Of a stretch of 64,000 nucleotides of DNA, positions 7,820-19,008 are shown in pieces. Source of the stretch: Pontibacter fetidus (GTDB taxonomy: Bacteria; Bacteroidota; Bacteroidia; Cytophagales; Hymenobacteraceae). The position numbers and the translations under genes were made by a program. The stretch covers positions 1 through 64,000 of the forward strand of contig NZ_JAAEAA010000019.1 in NCBI RefSeq assembly GCF_010119545.1. The letters run 5' to 3'. Under the pieces are notes generated by a model that was not told where the DNA came from, made no database searches, and saw nothing but the letters and a program-made list of their open reading frames with translations. Position 1 is the first letter of the stretch; every line of letters begins with the position of its first letter.

Positions 7820-8133
7820 CGGTGTAAGTATAATTGCTGCAAGTAAGCAAATAACGGGTATTGTGTGTACTTGTTCTGAAGAGTTTTTAATTGATCCTGG
7901 TTTAAAAACTACTACGCCCAACCAAACATACTGAAAACTGAATACGTATCGGTTAGCTGCATGCCTGGCAAGTATACGCTTGTCTGATAAAAACACCATC
8001 TGTTTTAACAATAAAAGAACGTATAAACGTTGGCATAACTATAGTGCATGATTACCTTGCGTGCCGGTAACTTTCCGGTAGGCACTTCAACAGATTTTCG
8101 CTTACTTGTATAGCAGTAACTGCCACCACCCTC
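7820..8133. other. Divergent intergenic region, ispE to aminotransferase
   Basis: A 314-bp gap between two divergent genes, so it must hold both promoters. One CTATAG lies at 8038-8043. A small inverted repeat, GTGCC...GGCAC, lies at about 8060-8084. TACCTTGC near 8052 is a weak match to TAnnTTTG. No further gene or RNA is recognised. Confidence 0.5.
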
Positions 8134-9273
8134 ATGAAGCAACTAAATTACAGACCGGGTCGCATCTTTTTATCGGTGCCGCACATGGGCGGGCATGAGC
8201 GCAACTATGTGCAGAAAGCACTTGAAGATAACTGGGTTACCACTGCAGGCCCTAACATTCCGGGGTTTGAGCACGACGTATGCCAGCACACCAATGCGCA
8301 ACATGCCGTAGCCCTGAGCTCCGGTACAGCTGCACTACACCTGGCCTTGCGTGTGCTGGGCGTTAAAGCCGGCGATGAAGTGATCAGTTCTACCTTTACG
8401 TTTGTGGCATCGGCAAACCCTGTACTATACCTGGGGGCTACGCCAGTTTTTGTTGACAGCGAACCAGAAACCTGGAACATGGACCCCGAACTGCTGGAGA
8501 AAGCCATACAGGATAGTATAACCCGTGGTAAAAAGCCTGCCTGTATTTTAGTAGTGCATTTGTATGGTATGCCTGCCAAAATGAAGGAGATTATGACTGT
8601 GGCAGACCGGTACGAGATTCCGGTACTGGAAGATGCTGCCGAAGCCCTGGGCTCCAGGTATAGCGGGCACCAGGTTGGTACGTTTGGGAAGATCGGGGTA
8701 TTCTCTTTTAACGGAAATAAGATTGTAACTACATCCGGTGGTGGTGTGCTGGTAACTGCCGATGCTGCACTGGCAGAAGAAGCTGCTTATTTAGCGAACC
8801 AGGCCAAAGACCAGGCTCCCTATTACCTGCATTCGCAAATGGGCTACAATTACCTGCTAAGCAACGTGAGCGCCGGCATTGGCCGCGGGCAGCTGGAAGT
8901 GTTGGAGAAAAGGGTAAAACAACGCCGCGAAATCTATAGTTACTACAAAGAGCAGCTGCGCGATATAGAAGGGTTGACCTTTCTGCCGGAACCGAAAAGC
9001 TGCTTCTCTAACCGCTGGCTCACAACTATACTTTTACCCGAAGGTTTTAAACCGGAACAAGTTCGCCAGGAACTGGAACACGATAACATCGAAACCCGCC
9101 CCCTCTGGAAACCCATGCACCAGCAACCGCTTTTTGCGAACTATACTTACCACGGCAATGGCACCAGCGATCGCCTTTTTGAGCGTGGCCTTTGCCTGCC
9201 AAGCAGCAGCAGCCTGACCGAAGAAGATCTGGAGAAAGTAGTTAGAGCCCTGAAACAGGCACTGGAAGAATAA
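8134..9273 (+). CDS. DegT/DnrJ/EryC1/StrS family PLP aminotransferase
   Basis: Fold-type I PLP enzyme that aminates nucleotide-linked keto-sugars in surface polysaccharide synthesis. The 379 residues show ALSSGTAALHLAL (60-72), EDAAEALGS (166-174) and the Schiff-base lysine K196 in FSFNGNKIVTTSGGG. The closest remembered relatives are UDP-4-keto-sugar transaminases of the PglE/PseC type, but no sugar-modifying genes adjoin, so the substrate is open. It stands alone between divergent ispE and the convergent Cys/Met enzyme. Confidence 0.9.
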   Translation: MKQLNYRPGRIFLSVPHMGGHERNYVQKALEDNWVTTAGPNIPGFEHDVCQHTNAQHAVALSSGTAALHLALRVLGVKAGDEVISSTFTFVASANPVLYLGATPVFVDSEPETWNMDPELLEKAIQDSITRGKKPACILVVHLYGMPAKMKEIMTVADRYEIPVLEDAAEALGSRYSGHQVGTFGKIGVFSFNGNKIVTTSGGGVLVTADAALAEEAAYLANQAKDQAPYYLHSQMGYNYLLSNVSAGIGRGQLEVLEKRVKQRREIYSYYKEQLRDIEGLTFLPEPKSCFSNRWLTTILLPEGFKPEQVRQELEHDNIETRPLWKPMHQQPLFANYTYHGNGTSDRLFERGLCLPSSSSLTEEDLEKVVRALKQALEE

Positions 9274-9280
9274 CTATAGT

Positions 9281-10411
9281 TTATATTTTACTTAATCCGC
9301 GTTCCAGGTCTGTAAGCAACTCTTCAGGCTCCTCTATCCCTACTGATAACCGGATAACGCCAATTGTAATCCCTATTTTCTGTTGCTGCTCTGCCGTAAG
9401 CGCGCGGTGCGAGGTACCTAACGGGTAAGAAATGGATGTACTCACTCCCGCCAGCGACGGGGCAAACGGAATCTCTTCCAGGCCTTGCATAAACCGGTTT
9501 ACAGCTTCAGCATTATCCTTTATCCGAAAACTCAGCATACCGCCAAACATGCCACAGCCCTGATCTTCAGCTAATGCATGTTGCGCATGCGCTTCTAAGC
9601 CAGGGTACCAAACCTGTTCTACCTTCGGATGCTGCTGTAGAAACTCAGCTATAGTTTGGGCATTGCTGCAGTGCTGCTTCATGCGCAGGCGCAGGGTTTT
9701 TAGACCGCGTGCTGCCAGCCAACTCTCAAACGGGCTTAGGTTCAGGCCATAGGTCAGCATTACTTTCTGTACACGTTGCAGGTCTTCCTCGCTCTTACAG
9801 ATCACAACACCTGCTGTTACATCGCTATGCCCCGATAAATACTTTGTAACACTATGGATCACGATGTCAGCACCCAGGCTAAGCGGTTTGGTAAGTATAG
9901 GTGTGGCAAAAGTATTATCGATTACCAGCTTTATGTTATGCTTCTTAGTTTCTTCAGCCAGTCGTTTAATGTCGAAAACCAATAGCAATGGGTTACTCAT
10001 CGTCTCGGCTAAGAACAGCTTTGTAGTTGGCTGTACCAGTGCGTCAAAACTATAAGTTTCAGCTGATGGCACATACGTTACACTTATACCTATCCGGCTC
10101 AGCTCCTGCGTCAGTAACGACGACGAACCACCGTAAATCTCTTCGGCACACAATACATGGTCGCCAGCCTTACACACCGCCAGTATTGCCGCCAATATCG
10201 CCGACATGCCCGACGAGGTAACTATAGCTCCTACGCCACCTTCCAGTTGGTTTACTTCATTGGCCAGCTCATCCGAGTTTGGGTTGGCATAACGCGAATA
10301 CATGTAGCGCTGGCCCGGCTGTTCAAAGTATAGCTCCAGTTCGTTCAGGTCGTCAAACGTAAAAACAGAGGTCTGAAAAATAGGTGTGGCTTTGGGTTTT
10401 ATGTGCGGCAT
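9281..10411 (-). CDS. Cys/Met metabolism PLP enzyme (trans-sulfuration family)
   Basis: PLP-dependent enzyme of the cystathionine gamma-synthase/beta-lyase/gamma-lyase family, 376 residues. Visible motifs are YSRYANPNSDELANEVNQLEGG (in part, 38-59), SSGMSAIL for cofactor phosphate, VIDNTFATP (163-171) and the PLP lysine K190 in HSVTKYLSGHSD. The C-terminal SLAGVSTSISYP signature is also present. Which of the three reactions it performs cannot be settled from sequence. Only 7 bp separate it from the convergent aminotransferase. No SAM riboswitch is recognised upstream. Confidence 0.88.
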   Translation of the reverse strand: MPHIKPKATPIFQTSVFTFDDLNELELYFEQPGQRYMYSRYANPNSDELANEVNQLEGGVGAIVTSSGMSAILAAILAVCKAGDHVLCAEEIYGGSSSLLTQELSRIGISVTYVPSAETYSFDALVQPTTKLFLAETMSNPLLLVFDIKRLAEETKKHNIKLVIDNTFATPILTKPLSLGADIVIHSVTKYLSGHSDVTAGVVICKSEEDLQRVQKVMLTYGLNLSPFESWLAARGLKTLRLRMKQHCSNAQTIAEFLQQHPKVEQVWYPGLEAHAQHALAEDQGCGMFGGMLSFRIKDNAEAVNRFMQGLEEIPFAPSLAGVSTSISYPLGTSHRALTAEQQQKIGITIGVIRLSVGIEEPEELLTDLERGLSKI

Positions 10412-10601
10412 AGGTCAGGTGTAAATCGAGCTTTAAGTTAAGCAGGAAATACCAAACTATAGAATACCGCTTCTCAATTTCTGAACCCGCATACCTTAAA
10501 ATTTTAGCTTTCGTTTAATGATTTTATAGCCTGGTTATAGTTGCGTTAATCCGGCTACCTATTTTCTGTTCACACATCCATCAACTATAAAGCTTAAAAC
10601 T

Positions 10602-10982
10602 ATGGCAAAATCTGCAACCGATTTAGTAAAAGAAGCGAAACAAAACATCGAGAACCTGACGCCGCAACAGGTGCATGAAGAATTAAAAAATGGCAAGGCA
10701 ACGCTTATTGATATCAGGGAAAGCGAAGAGCTGAGCCAAAACGGTAAAATAGATGGGTCGGTACATGCACCTCGCGGCATGATCGAGTTCTATGCCGATG
10801 AAACGCAGCCTTACCATAAACCGGAGTTCGATAAGAACAAACGATTGATACTGCATTGCGCCGGCGGAGGCCGTTCTGCATTGGCTACCACTACACTACA
10901 GCAAATGGGCTACAACAATGTGGCGCATTTAGATGGTGGCTACAAAGCCTGGAAAGAAAGCGGTTTCCCGGTGAAAGAATAA
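10602..10982 (+). CDS. Rhodanese-like domain protein
   Basis: Single-domain cytoplasmic rhodanese of 126 residues, a persulfide-carrying sulfurtransferase. The CH2A-type LIDIRESEEL (35-44), HAPRGMIEF and the active-site loop HCAGGGRSA with catalytic C86 are all present, followed by the DGGYKAWKESGFPV end motif. No signal peptide is seen. It is followed by a strong bidirectional terminator, so it is monocistronic. The physiological sulfur acceptor is not evident. Confidence 0.9.
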   Translation: MAKSATDLVKEAKQNIENLTPQQVHEELKNGKATLIDIRESEELSQNGKIDGSVHAPRGMIEFYADETQPYHKPEFDKNKRLILHCAGGGRSALATTTLQQMGYNNVAHLDGGYKAWKESGFPVKE

Positions 10983-10999
10983 CTATAGCCACATTAAAT

Positions 11000-11038
11000 A
11001 AAAACGCCTTCTGCTCACTTAGAACAGAAGGCGTTTTT
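11000..11038. terminator. Bidirectional terminator between the rhodanese gene and atpC
   Basis: A perfect 14-bp stem, AAAAACGCCTTCTG paired with CAGAAGGCGTTTTT, around an 11-nt loop, with A and T runs at both ends, serves both convergent genes. Confidence 0.85.
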
Positions 11039-11058
11039 GCTATTGTAGATAGATCTCG

Positions 11059-11304
11059 TTACTCGATCACAGATTCGGCAAGTACAATAATCTTATTATT
11101 CAGTACTTCTACCACACCGCCATCCACGGTAAAGAACTCTTGTCCCTTTTTGGTAGTTACCCGGATTCTGCCTCTTTCCATGGTGCTGATAAGTGGAGCG
11201 TGCAGGTTCAGTACTTCAAAAGAGCCGTTAGCTCCCGGAAACTGGGCTGCATCTACCTCACCGGCAAAAACCTTTTTATCTGGTGTGATTATCTCTAAAT
11301 ACAT
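11059..11304 (-). CDS. atpC: F1F0 ATP synthase epsilon subunit
   Basis: An 81-residue protein equivalent to the N-terminal beta-sandwich of the epsilon subunit (MYLEIITPDKKVFAGEV, NLHAPLISTMERG, VDGGVVEV). The C-terminal helical hairpin that inhibits rotation in many bacteria is missing; short epsilon subunits of this size are usual in Bacteroidota as far as I know. It lies 92 bp downstream of atpD on the same strand, the gap filled by an AT-rich repeat. The other ATP synthase genes are not in the window. Confidence 0.95.
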   Translation of the reverse strand: MYLEIITPDKKVFAGEVDAAQFPGANGSFEVLNLHAPLISTMERGRIRVTTKKGQEFFTVDGGVVEVLNNKIIVLAESVIE

Positions 11305-11396
11305 CTTTATTAGTTAAGAGTTTAGAGTTAAGAGTTATAAGGTATAGTGGCAGAACCAACTTCTAACTTTTAACTCTTAACTTTTAACTATAAAAT
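11305..11396. repeat. AT-rich inverted repeat between atpD and atpC
   Basis: TTAAGAGTTTAGAGTTAAGA on the left faces AACTTTTAACTCTTAACTT on the right. Same type as the TTAGAAAGTTA repeats; it occupies the entire atpD-atpC spacer. Confidence 0.6.
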
Positions 11397-12971
<1,575 letters not shown>

Positions 12972-13197
12972 TTATATCCATGCAACACCTCAAAAAGTTT
13001 TGCCTTGCTGGTATACTATAGTTCGATACAGCTAACATAAGCTATATTTTATTATTGCCGCTGTTAAACTTTAGGGCACTTTACCTGTCTAAAGCACGCT
13101 ATTACTATTAAAAGTTGTTAAACTAGCTCTTTTTAAGCTGAGTAGCGCCTAAATACAAACCACCAACACACTTTATTATCTAATCTTTTAGCCTAAC

Positions 13198-15717
13198 ATG
13201 AGAAAATTTTACCTCCTGTCGCTTCTCCTGCTATTCTGCTTGGGGGCACAGGCACAGTCGCCAGCTAAAGGCAACTACCAGTTAGCGTCACGCTTCTCAC
13301 CCAAAAAATTGCAAAAGCTTATTTTCAGTACAACTATAGACCCACACTGGCTAAAACAGTCAGACAGGTTCTGGTATGAGTACGAGACTAGCAATGGCAA
13401 GAACTGGTACATTGTAGACCCTGCCACCAAAACCAAAAAGCAGCTTTTCGACAAGGATAAGCTTGCTTCTGCCATCACCATGATCGTGCAGGACCCGTTT
13501 GATGCACAGCACCTGCCAATCGAGAACCTGAAGTTTTTACCGGGCGAGCAGAATATCCAGTTCGAAGTTAAAAGTACGCTGGATGAAGTAAAGAAAGACC
13601 GAATTGATAAGACCGCTCCGGATTCTTTGCAGAAAAAAACATTCTACTTCCGTTATAACCTTGTGACCGAGCAGCTGCAGGAGCTGAAAGACTACGAAAA
13701 ACCAAAACCTAAAGCACGCTGGGCCTCCATCTCCCCGGATCAGAAAACAGTAGTATTTGCCCGTAAGCACAACCTGTACTGGATGGATATGGCCAATTAC
13801 CAGAAGGCCCTGAAAAACGAGAAAGACACCACTATAGTAGAGCACCAGTTAACTAAAGATGGTGTAGAATACTATAGTTACGGTGATAGCAGAGGCGAAA
13901 CCAACGCCGAGCGCGAGAAAAATAAAAACAACCGCAACGCGGCACGTGTACTTTGGTCCCCGGATTCTAAGTATTTTGCTTTTATCCGAACAGATGAGCG
14001 TAAAGTAAAAGACCTGTGGGTAATACACAACACGGCCAAAGGCAGACCCGAACTGGAAACCTATAAATACCAGATGCCAGGCGAAAAAGAAGCCCCTATC
14101 AGAGAGCTTATGGTGTTCGACTTTGCCGCTAAAACATCTAAGAAGATTAACACTGCTTCTTTTAAAGACCAGGAATTAGGTTTGTGGAATGCACCTGACC
14201 TGAAAAAGAACCGCGACGACGAACACCGCCCGGACATCTGGCATGGCACCAACAACAAACTATACTTTACCCGCACCAGCCGCGACCTGAAGAAGATCGA
14301 TATCTGCGAGCTGGATGTAACTACCGGTAAAGTAACACCAGTTATTAACGAGCGTTTCAACACCTATGTAGAGGTACAGCGTGTTGGCCTGGTTAAAGGT
14401 GGCCAGGAGCTAATCCATTGGTCGGAGCGCGATGGCTGGGGACACTTTTACTTATATGATGCTGCCGGTAAACTTAAAAACCGCATCACAACAGGTTCTT
14501 ATCACTGCGAAAGTATAGAAGGTATAGACGAGAAAAACCGTGTACTATACTTTACTGCCAATGGCCGTGAGACAGGCGAAGACCCTTACTTGCTGCACTT
14601 ATATCGCATTAACTTCGACGGCTCAGGACTGACACTGCTGAACAAAGGCAACTTCGACAACTTTGCTAACCTGAACGATGGCAACAGCTACTTTGTAAAC
14701 ACAGCTTCCCGAGTTAATACAGTTCCGGTATCAGCGCTGTATAACAGCAAGGGCAAAAAGGTAATGGATTTGGAGAAAGCAGACCTGAGCCGCCTGATGA
14801 CAACCGGTTACAAATTCCCGGAGCCGTTTATGGTGAAAGCTGATGATGGTATTACAGACATTTATGGTGTGATGTATAAGCCATTCGATTTCGACTCTAC
14901 CAAAACGTACCCTGTTATTGCTTATGTATACCCTGGCCCACAAACCGAAGCAGTAAACAAATCGTTTGGTCGCAGCATGGACCGCATTGACCGTTTGGCG
15001 CAACTTGGTTTTGTAGTGATAACAGTTGGTAACAGAGGTGGCCACCCGGCCCGCTCTAAGTGGTACCATACCTATGGCTACGGCAACCTACGCGACTATG
15101 GCCTGGCCGATAAGAAAGCAGCTATTGAGCAGCTGGCAGACCGCCACAAATTCATCAACATAGATAAAGTAGGTATAACCGGGCACTCTGGTGGTGGTTT
15201 TATGTCTACGGCAGCTATGCTGGTTTACCCTGATTTCTTTAAGGTAGCTGTATCAGGTGCTGGTAACCATGAGAACAACATCTATAACCGCTGGTGGAGC
15301 GAAAAGCACCATGGTGTAAAAGAGATGATCTCTCCAAAAGGCGACACCTCTTTTGTATACAACATCGAGAAAAACCCTGACCTGGCGAAGAACCTGAAAG
15401 GCAACCTGCTATTAGTAACCGGCGACGTGGACAACAACGTGCACCCGGCCAACACCATCCGCATGGCAAACGCCTTGATCAAAGCTAACAAGCGTTTTGA
15501 TTTTATGCTGATGCCAGGGCAGCGCCACGCTTTCGGCGACATGACGGAATATTTCTTCTGGCTGATGGGCGATTACTTTACCAAACATTTGCTAGGCGAC
15601 TTCTCGCAACCTGTGGATATACAGGAAATAAACCGGGAGATTGAGAACGGTGGCGAGAAAAAGAAAGGCGCCATTACCGGCACAGGCACAGGAGGTGGCC
15701 GAATTGCCGAAGAGTAG
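13198..15717 (+). CDS. Secreted S9 family (DPP IV-like) peptidase
   Basis: Serine exopeptidase of the prolyl oligopeptidase family, probably periplasmic. Residues 1-20 are a signal peptide ending AQAQ. A DPP IV-type beta-propeller domain spans about 90-570 and an alpha/beta-hydrolase domain the rest. The catalytic triad is visible: S664 in GHSGGGF, D745 in GDVDNNVHP and H777 in PGQRHAFGD. Length 839 fits the family. A Gly/Lys-rich tail (about 815-839) is unusual but does not look like a type IX sorting domain. The gene is followed by a strong terminator and appears monocistronic. Confidence 0.93.
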   Translation: MRKFYLLSLLLLFCLGAQAQSPAKGNYQLASRFSPKKLQKLIFSTTIDPHWLKQSDRFWYEYETSNGKNWYIVDPATKTKKQLFDKDKLASAITMIVQDPFDAQHLPIENLKFLPGEQNIQFEVKSTLDEVKKDRIDKTAPDSLQKKTFYFRYNLVTEQLQELKDYEKPKPKARWASISPDQKTVVFARKHNLYWMDMANYQKALKNEKDTTIVEHQLTKDGVEYYSYGDSRGETNAEREKNKNNRNAARVLWSPDSKYFAFIRTDERKVKDLWVIHNTAKGRPELETYKYQMPGEKEAPIRELMVFDFAAKTSKKINTASFKDQELGLWNAPDLKKNRDDEHRPDIWHGTNNKLYFTRTSRDLKKIDICELDVTTGKVTPVINERFNTYVEVQRVGLVKGGQELIHWSERDGWGHFYLYDAAGKLKNRITTGSYHCESIEGIDEKNRVLYFTANGRETGEDPYLLHLYRINFDGSGLTLLNKGNFDNFANLNDGNSYFVNTASRVNTVPVSALYNSKGKKVMDLEKADLSRLMTTGYKFPEPFMVKADDGITDIYGVMYKPFDFDSTKTYPVIAYVYPGPQTEAVNKSFGRSMDRIDRLAQLGFVVITVGNRGGHPARSKWYHTYGYGNLRDYGLADKKAAIEQLADRHKFINIDKVGITGHSGGGFMSTAAMLVYPDFFKVAVSGAGNHENNIYNRWWSEKHHGVKEMISPKGDTSFVYNIEKNPDLAKNLKGNLLLVTGDVDNNVHPANTIRMANALIKANKRFDFMLMPGQRHAFGDMTEYFFWLMGDYFTKHLLGDFSQPVDIQEINREIENGGEKKKGAITGTGTGGGRIAEE

Positions 15718-15736
15718 CCAAACTATAGTTTAACGT

Positions 15737-15787
15737 AAAAACAAAAGATCGCAGCCAGGACTAACCTGGCTGCGATCTTTTGTTTTT
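15737..15787. terminator. Bidirectional terminator after the S9 peptidase
   Basis: A stem of about 22 bp (CAAAAGATCGCAGCCAGG paired with CCTGGCTGCGATCTTTTG plus an A/T extension) with a loop of about 5 nt. It separates two convergent genes. An AACTATAGTT word lies just upstream. Confidence 0.88.
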
Positions 15788-15826
15788 TACAAAGTGTAGA
15801 TTGCCTGCTACACGCCTGCCACCTGG

Positions 15827-16057
15827 CTATAGTTGCTTCAGCAGCTCTATCTGGTCATCGTTAAGCAAAATGTACCTGTTGTTAAAAGGGTTGGCGTAAA
15901 ACTTCTCTGCAATTACGTACTCGCCGGTTTTTAGCTTATGAATGTTGTAGCTGAACAGGCTGTTGGAACGTTCAATTACCCGTTCTGTCGTGCTCAGATC
16001 GAGTTGGCGACCACAGGTTGTTGTGATCATTTCGCGGTTAAATGTTGTAGTAGGCAT
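15827..16057 (-). CDS. Small conserved-looking protein, unknown function
   Basis: A 76-residue soluble protein (MPTTTFNREMITTTCGRQLD at the start, ILLNDDQIELLKQL at the end) with one Cys and no membrane segment. I recognise no family. It is likely real: it fills the space between a strong terminator and the purL promoter region, shows a mixed composition typical of folded proteins, and has no competing frame. The role is unknown. Confidence 0.6.
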   Translation of the reverse strand: MPTTTFNREMITTTCGRQLDLSTTERVIERSNSLFSYNIHKLKTGEYVIAEKFYANPFNNRYILLNDDQIELLKQL

Positions 16058-16278
16058 AATAATAAGGATAAGGGAGTTCCTACTTTACGAAACTGCTAGC
16101 AGTTGGTGACACTTCAGAAAAAATAAACCGGATTTTTTTTCCTGGGTTAGCCGATTGTTACTGCAGGTCTGCTTTCAACCCCACAAAAGTACATCAACTA
16201 TAAAATCCGTAATTCTGCTGTGCTCTTAAACTATAAGTTCCTACTTTTGCTAATCCGTTACATCAACCCAGACAAAAC

Positions 16279-18495
16279 GTGGAAAATCAACTGACAACAG
16301 TCGAAACTGCTCAGAAGCTTGGCCTTCTGGAGGAAGAATTTGAAAAGATCAAACAGATTCTGGGCCGCACGCCCAATTTCACCGAGTTAAGTATCTTCTC
16401 CGTAATGTGGTCGGAGCACTGCTCTTACAAAAACTCCATTGTCTGGCTTAAAACGCTGCCAAAAGACTCGCCACGCATGCTGGCAAAAGCCGGTGAAGAA
16501 AATGCCGGCCTTGTCGATATCGGCGATGGTTACGCCTGCAGCTTCAAAATAGAATCGCACAACCACCCGTCAGCCATAGAGCCTTACCAGGGCGCTGCAA
16601 CCGGCGTGGGCGGTATAAACCGTGATATCTTTACGATGGGTGCCCGCCCAATTGCGCAGCTTAACTCCCTGCGTTTCGGCAACCCTAATTCCGAGAAAAC
16701 AAAAGGCTTGCTACGCGGTGTTGTAAAAGGCATCAGCCACTATGGCAATGCTTTTGGTATACCTACTGTTGGCGGCGAGCTTTTCTTTGACGAATGCTAC
16801 AACATAAACCCGCTGGTAAATGCTTTCTCGGCAGGTATAGTTAAAGTAGGCGAAACGGCTTCGGCTACCTCTTATGGCGTAGGCAACCCGGTGTTTATAG
16901 TTGGTTCTGCTACCGGTAAAGATGGTATACACGGTGCCGCATTTGCATCTAAAGACATCAACGAAGATTCAGCCAAAGACCTTCCATCTGTGCAGGTGGG
17001 CGATCCGTTCCAGGAAAAACTGTTACTGGAAGCTACATTGGAGATCATCCAGTCGGGCCACGTAATTGGTATGCAGGACATGGGTGCGGCCGGTATCACT
17101 TGCTCTACTTCTGAGATGAGTGCCAAAGGCGAGCACGGTATGGATATCTGGTTGGATAAAGTTCCTACCCGCCAGGCCAACATGATGCCTTTTGAGATTT
17201 TGCTTTCTGAGAGCCAGGAGCGCATGCTTATAGTTATGAAAAAAGGCTATGAGCAAACTATAAAAGACATCTGTGATAAGTGGGACCTGTACTGTGAGCA
17301 GATAGGTGTAGTAACTGAAGGTGGCCAGTTACGCTATTACCAAAACGGTGAGTTAGTAGCTGAAGTACCTGCCAATGACCTTGTGTTAGGTGGAGGTGCG
17401 CCAGTATATCATCGTGAGTATCGCGAACCAGCTTACTTTGCTGAAAGCAAGAAATTTAACATCGACCAGGTTGCTGAGCCAGAAGATTACCAGAAAGTAG
17501 CTGAGTTTTTAGCCACACACCCGAACATTGCCTCTAAGCGCTGGGTATACCGCCAGTATGACTCTATGGTGGGTACTGCCACCATGACGACGAACGCCCC
17601 TGCTGATGCCGCTATAGTTAAAGTAAAAGGCACTGATAAATCGATTGCGGTAACCGTGGATTGTAACAGCCGCTACGTGTATGCCGACCCGGAAGAGGGA
17701 ACCGCTATTGCTGTAGCCGAAGCTGCCCGCAACATCGTTTGCTCTGGCGCCGAGCCGGTAGCCATAACCAACTGCCTTAACTTCGGCAACCCCTACGTGC
17801 CGGAAGTATACTGGCACTTTGTAGGCGCCATTAAAGGCATGGGCAAAGCCTGCACCGCATTTGGTACGCCGGTTACAGGTGGTAACGTAAGTTTCTATAA
17901 CCAGTCATCCGACGAAGGCCCTGTGTTCCCGACGCCAACTATAGGTATGCTGGGTATACTGGAAGATAAAGCAAATAAAATGACGCTGGCTTTCCAGAAC
18001 ACTGGTGACATCATCTATATGATCGGCGATGCACAGAATAACATTGCTTCTTCGGAGTACCTATACTCTTACCACAACGTGAAACTCTCTCCTGCTCCAT
18101 ACTTTAACATGGACGAGGAAGTAAAGCTACAGGAAACTATAAAAGAGATCATCGCAAACAAGCTGGTTAATTCGGCGCATGACGTAGCAGATGGTGGTTT
18201 ATATATCGCGTTGTTAGAGTCGGCGATGCCAAACGAATTGGGCTTTGATATCGAAACAGATAAAAATTTCAGAAAAGACGCATTTTTATTTGGCGAAAGT
18301 CAGAGCCGCGTAGTGGTGTCGGTTTCGCCGGAACAGCAGGCTGCTTTTGAAAGTGCGCTAAAAAATAACGGTGTGAATTTCACTAAATTAGGTGCCGTAA
18401 CTACCCACGATTGCCACATTGATGGTGAACTTTTCCATGGCATTACAGTAGCCAAAAAGCACTACGATACCGCGCTGGAGCAGATTTTAGACTAA
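16279..18495 (+). CDS. purL: Phosphoribosylformylglycinamidine synthase, small-type PurL
   Basis: Converts FGAR to FGAM in purine synthesis. At 738 residues this is the small PurL, which lacks the fused glutaminase and needs PurS and PurQ, not found here. Family motifs include SVMWSEHCSYKNS (about 41-53), IESHNHPSAIEPYQGAATGVGG (in part, 94-112) and the repeated AIRS-like domains. The start is GTG at 16279, giving MENQLTTVETAQKLGL, which matches the expected N-terminus. The next gene is the tRNA-Gln. Several CTATAG words lie inside the gene, for example encoding Ile-Val. Confidence 0.96.
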   Translation: MENQLTTVETAQKLGLLEEEFEKIKQILGRTPNFTELSIFSVMWSEHCSYKNSIVWLKTLPKDSPRMLAKAGEENAGLVDIGDGYACSFKIESHNHPSAIEPYQGAATGVGGINRDIFTMGARPIAQLNSLRFGNPNSEKTKGLLRGVVKGISHYGNAFGIPTVGGELFFDECYNINPLVNAFSAGIVKVGETASATSYGVGNPVFIVGSATGKDGIHGAAFASKDINEDSAKDLPSVQVGDPFQEKLLLEATLEIIQSGHVIGMQDMGAAGITCSTSEMSAKGEHGMDIWLDKVPTRQANMMPFEILLSESQERMLIVMKKGYEQTIKDICDKWDLYCEQIGVVTEGGQLRYYQNGELVAEVPANDLVLGGGAPVYHREYREPAYFAESKKFNIDQVAEPEDYQKVAEFLATHPNIASKRWVYRQYDSMVGTATMTTNAPADAAIVKVKGTDKSIAVTVDCNSRYVYADPEEGTAIAVAEAARNIVCSGAEPVAITNCLNFGNPYVPEVYWHFVGAIKGMGKACTAFGTPVTGGNVSFYNQSSDEGPVFPTPTIGMLGILEDKANKMTLAFQNTGDIIYMIGDAQNNIASSEYLYSYHNVKLSPAPYFNMDEEVKLQETIKEIIANKLVNSAHDVADGGLYIALLESAMPNELGFDIETDKNFRKDAFLFGESQSRVVVSVSPEQQAAFESALKNNGVNFTKLGAVTTHDCHIDGELFHGITVAKKHYDTALEQILD

Positions 18496-18522
18496 TTTTT
18501 TTCGATTTTTTTTCGGGAAATG

Positions 18523-18553
18523 TTTGCAGTTTAAAATCGTCTCTCTATCTTTG
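18523..18553 (+). promoter_or_regulatory. Promoter of tRNA-Gln
   Basis: TTTG at 18523-18526 and TATCTTTG at 18546-18553, 19 bp apart, match the Bacteroidota -33/-7 consensus very well. The tRNA begins 50 bp downstream. Confidence 0.75.
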
Positions 18554-18602
18554 CATCACTGAACGACGAAGGGGCTTCCACCCTGAAATCTAGTAAGTAA
18601 CT

Positions 18603-18675
18603 TGTCCGATGGTGTAACTGGCAACACGTCTGATTTTGGTTCAGAAGAGTCCAGGTTCGAAACCTGGTCGGACAA
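18603..18675 (+). tRNA. tRNA-Gln (anticodon TTG)
   Basis: Acceptor stem TGTCCGA (18603-18609) pairs with TCGGACA (18668-18674), with discriminator A at 18675. The anticodon stem TCTGA/TCAGA encloses loop TTTTGGT, giving anticodon TTG. The T arm CCAGG-TTCGAAA-CCTGG is perfect. CCA is not encoded. The gene has its own promoter and terminator. Confidence 0.96.
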
Positions 18676-18680
18676 CGTTT

Positions 18681-18713
18681 AAAAAGCCCTTAGCAAACGC
18701 TAAGGGCTTTTTT
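18681..18713 (+). terminator. Terminator of tRNA-Gln
   Basis: AAAAAGCCCTTAGC pairs with GCTAAGGGCTTTTT around a 4-nt loop, followed by more T residues. Confidence 0.88.
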
Positions 18714-18950
18714 GTTTTACAGCTTTTTTACTTTACTCTTCTGCCTGTTAACTATAACCGGTTCGTTTTATAGTATGGCTCCAGCAAGGCACCTGTTGCT
18801 TTTGTGCTACGTTACAGTTTATAAATTATAGCCCGTACTTTAAACTATAACTGCTGCGTTACTAAAATACAAGGGTACTAAGCGTTATAGTTTTAGAAAA
18901 TTGCCTGCATAATTATCCGTATAATCAGGTATCGCTAACAAGTTATTTCG

Positions 18951-18958
18951 TAGCTTTG
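18951..18958 (+). promoter_or_regulatory. Candidate promoter -7 element for prs
   Basis: TAGCTTTG matches TAnnTTTG, 50 bp upstream of the prs ATG. The rest of the 18714-19008 gap holds TATAGTT-type words and nothing else recognisable. Confidence 0.5.
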
Positions 18959-19008
18959 CAGGCATATTAATCTTAACCTAAACCCTTCATTTAGCTTTAA
19001 GTAAGACT

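Noticed and set aside
10412..10601. SAM riboswitch upstream of the trans-sulfuration enzyme
   Set aside because: No conserved riboswitch core or terminator switch could be identified by eye.
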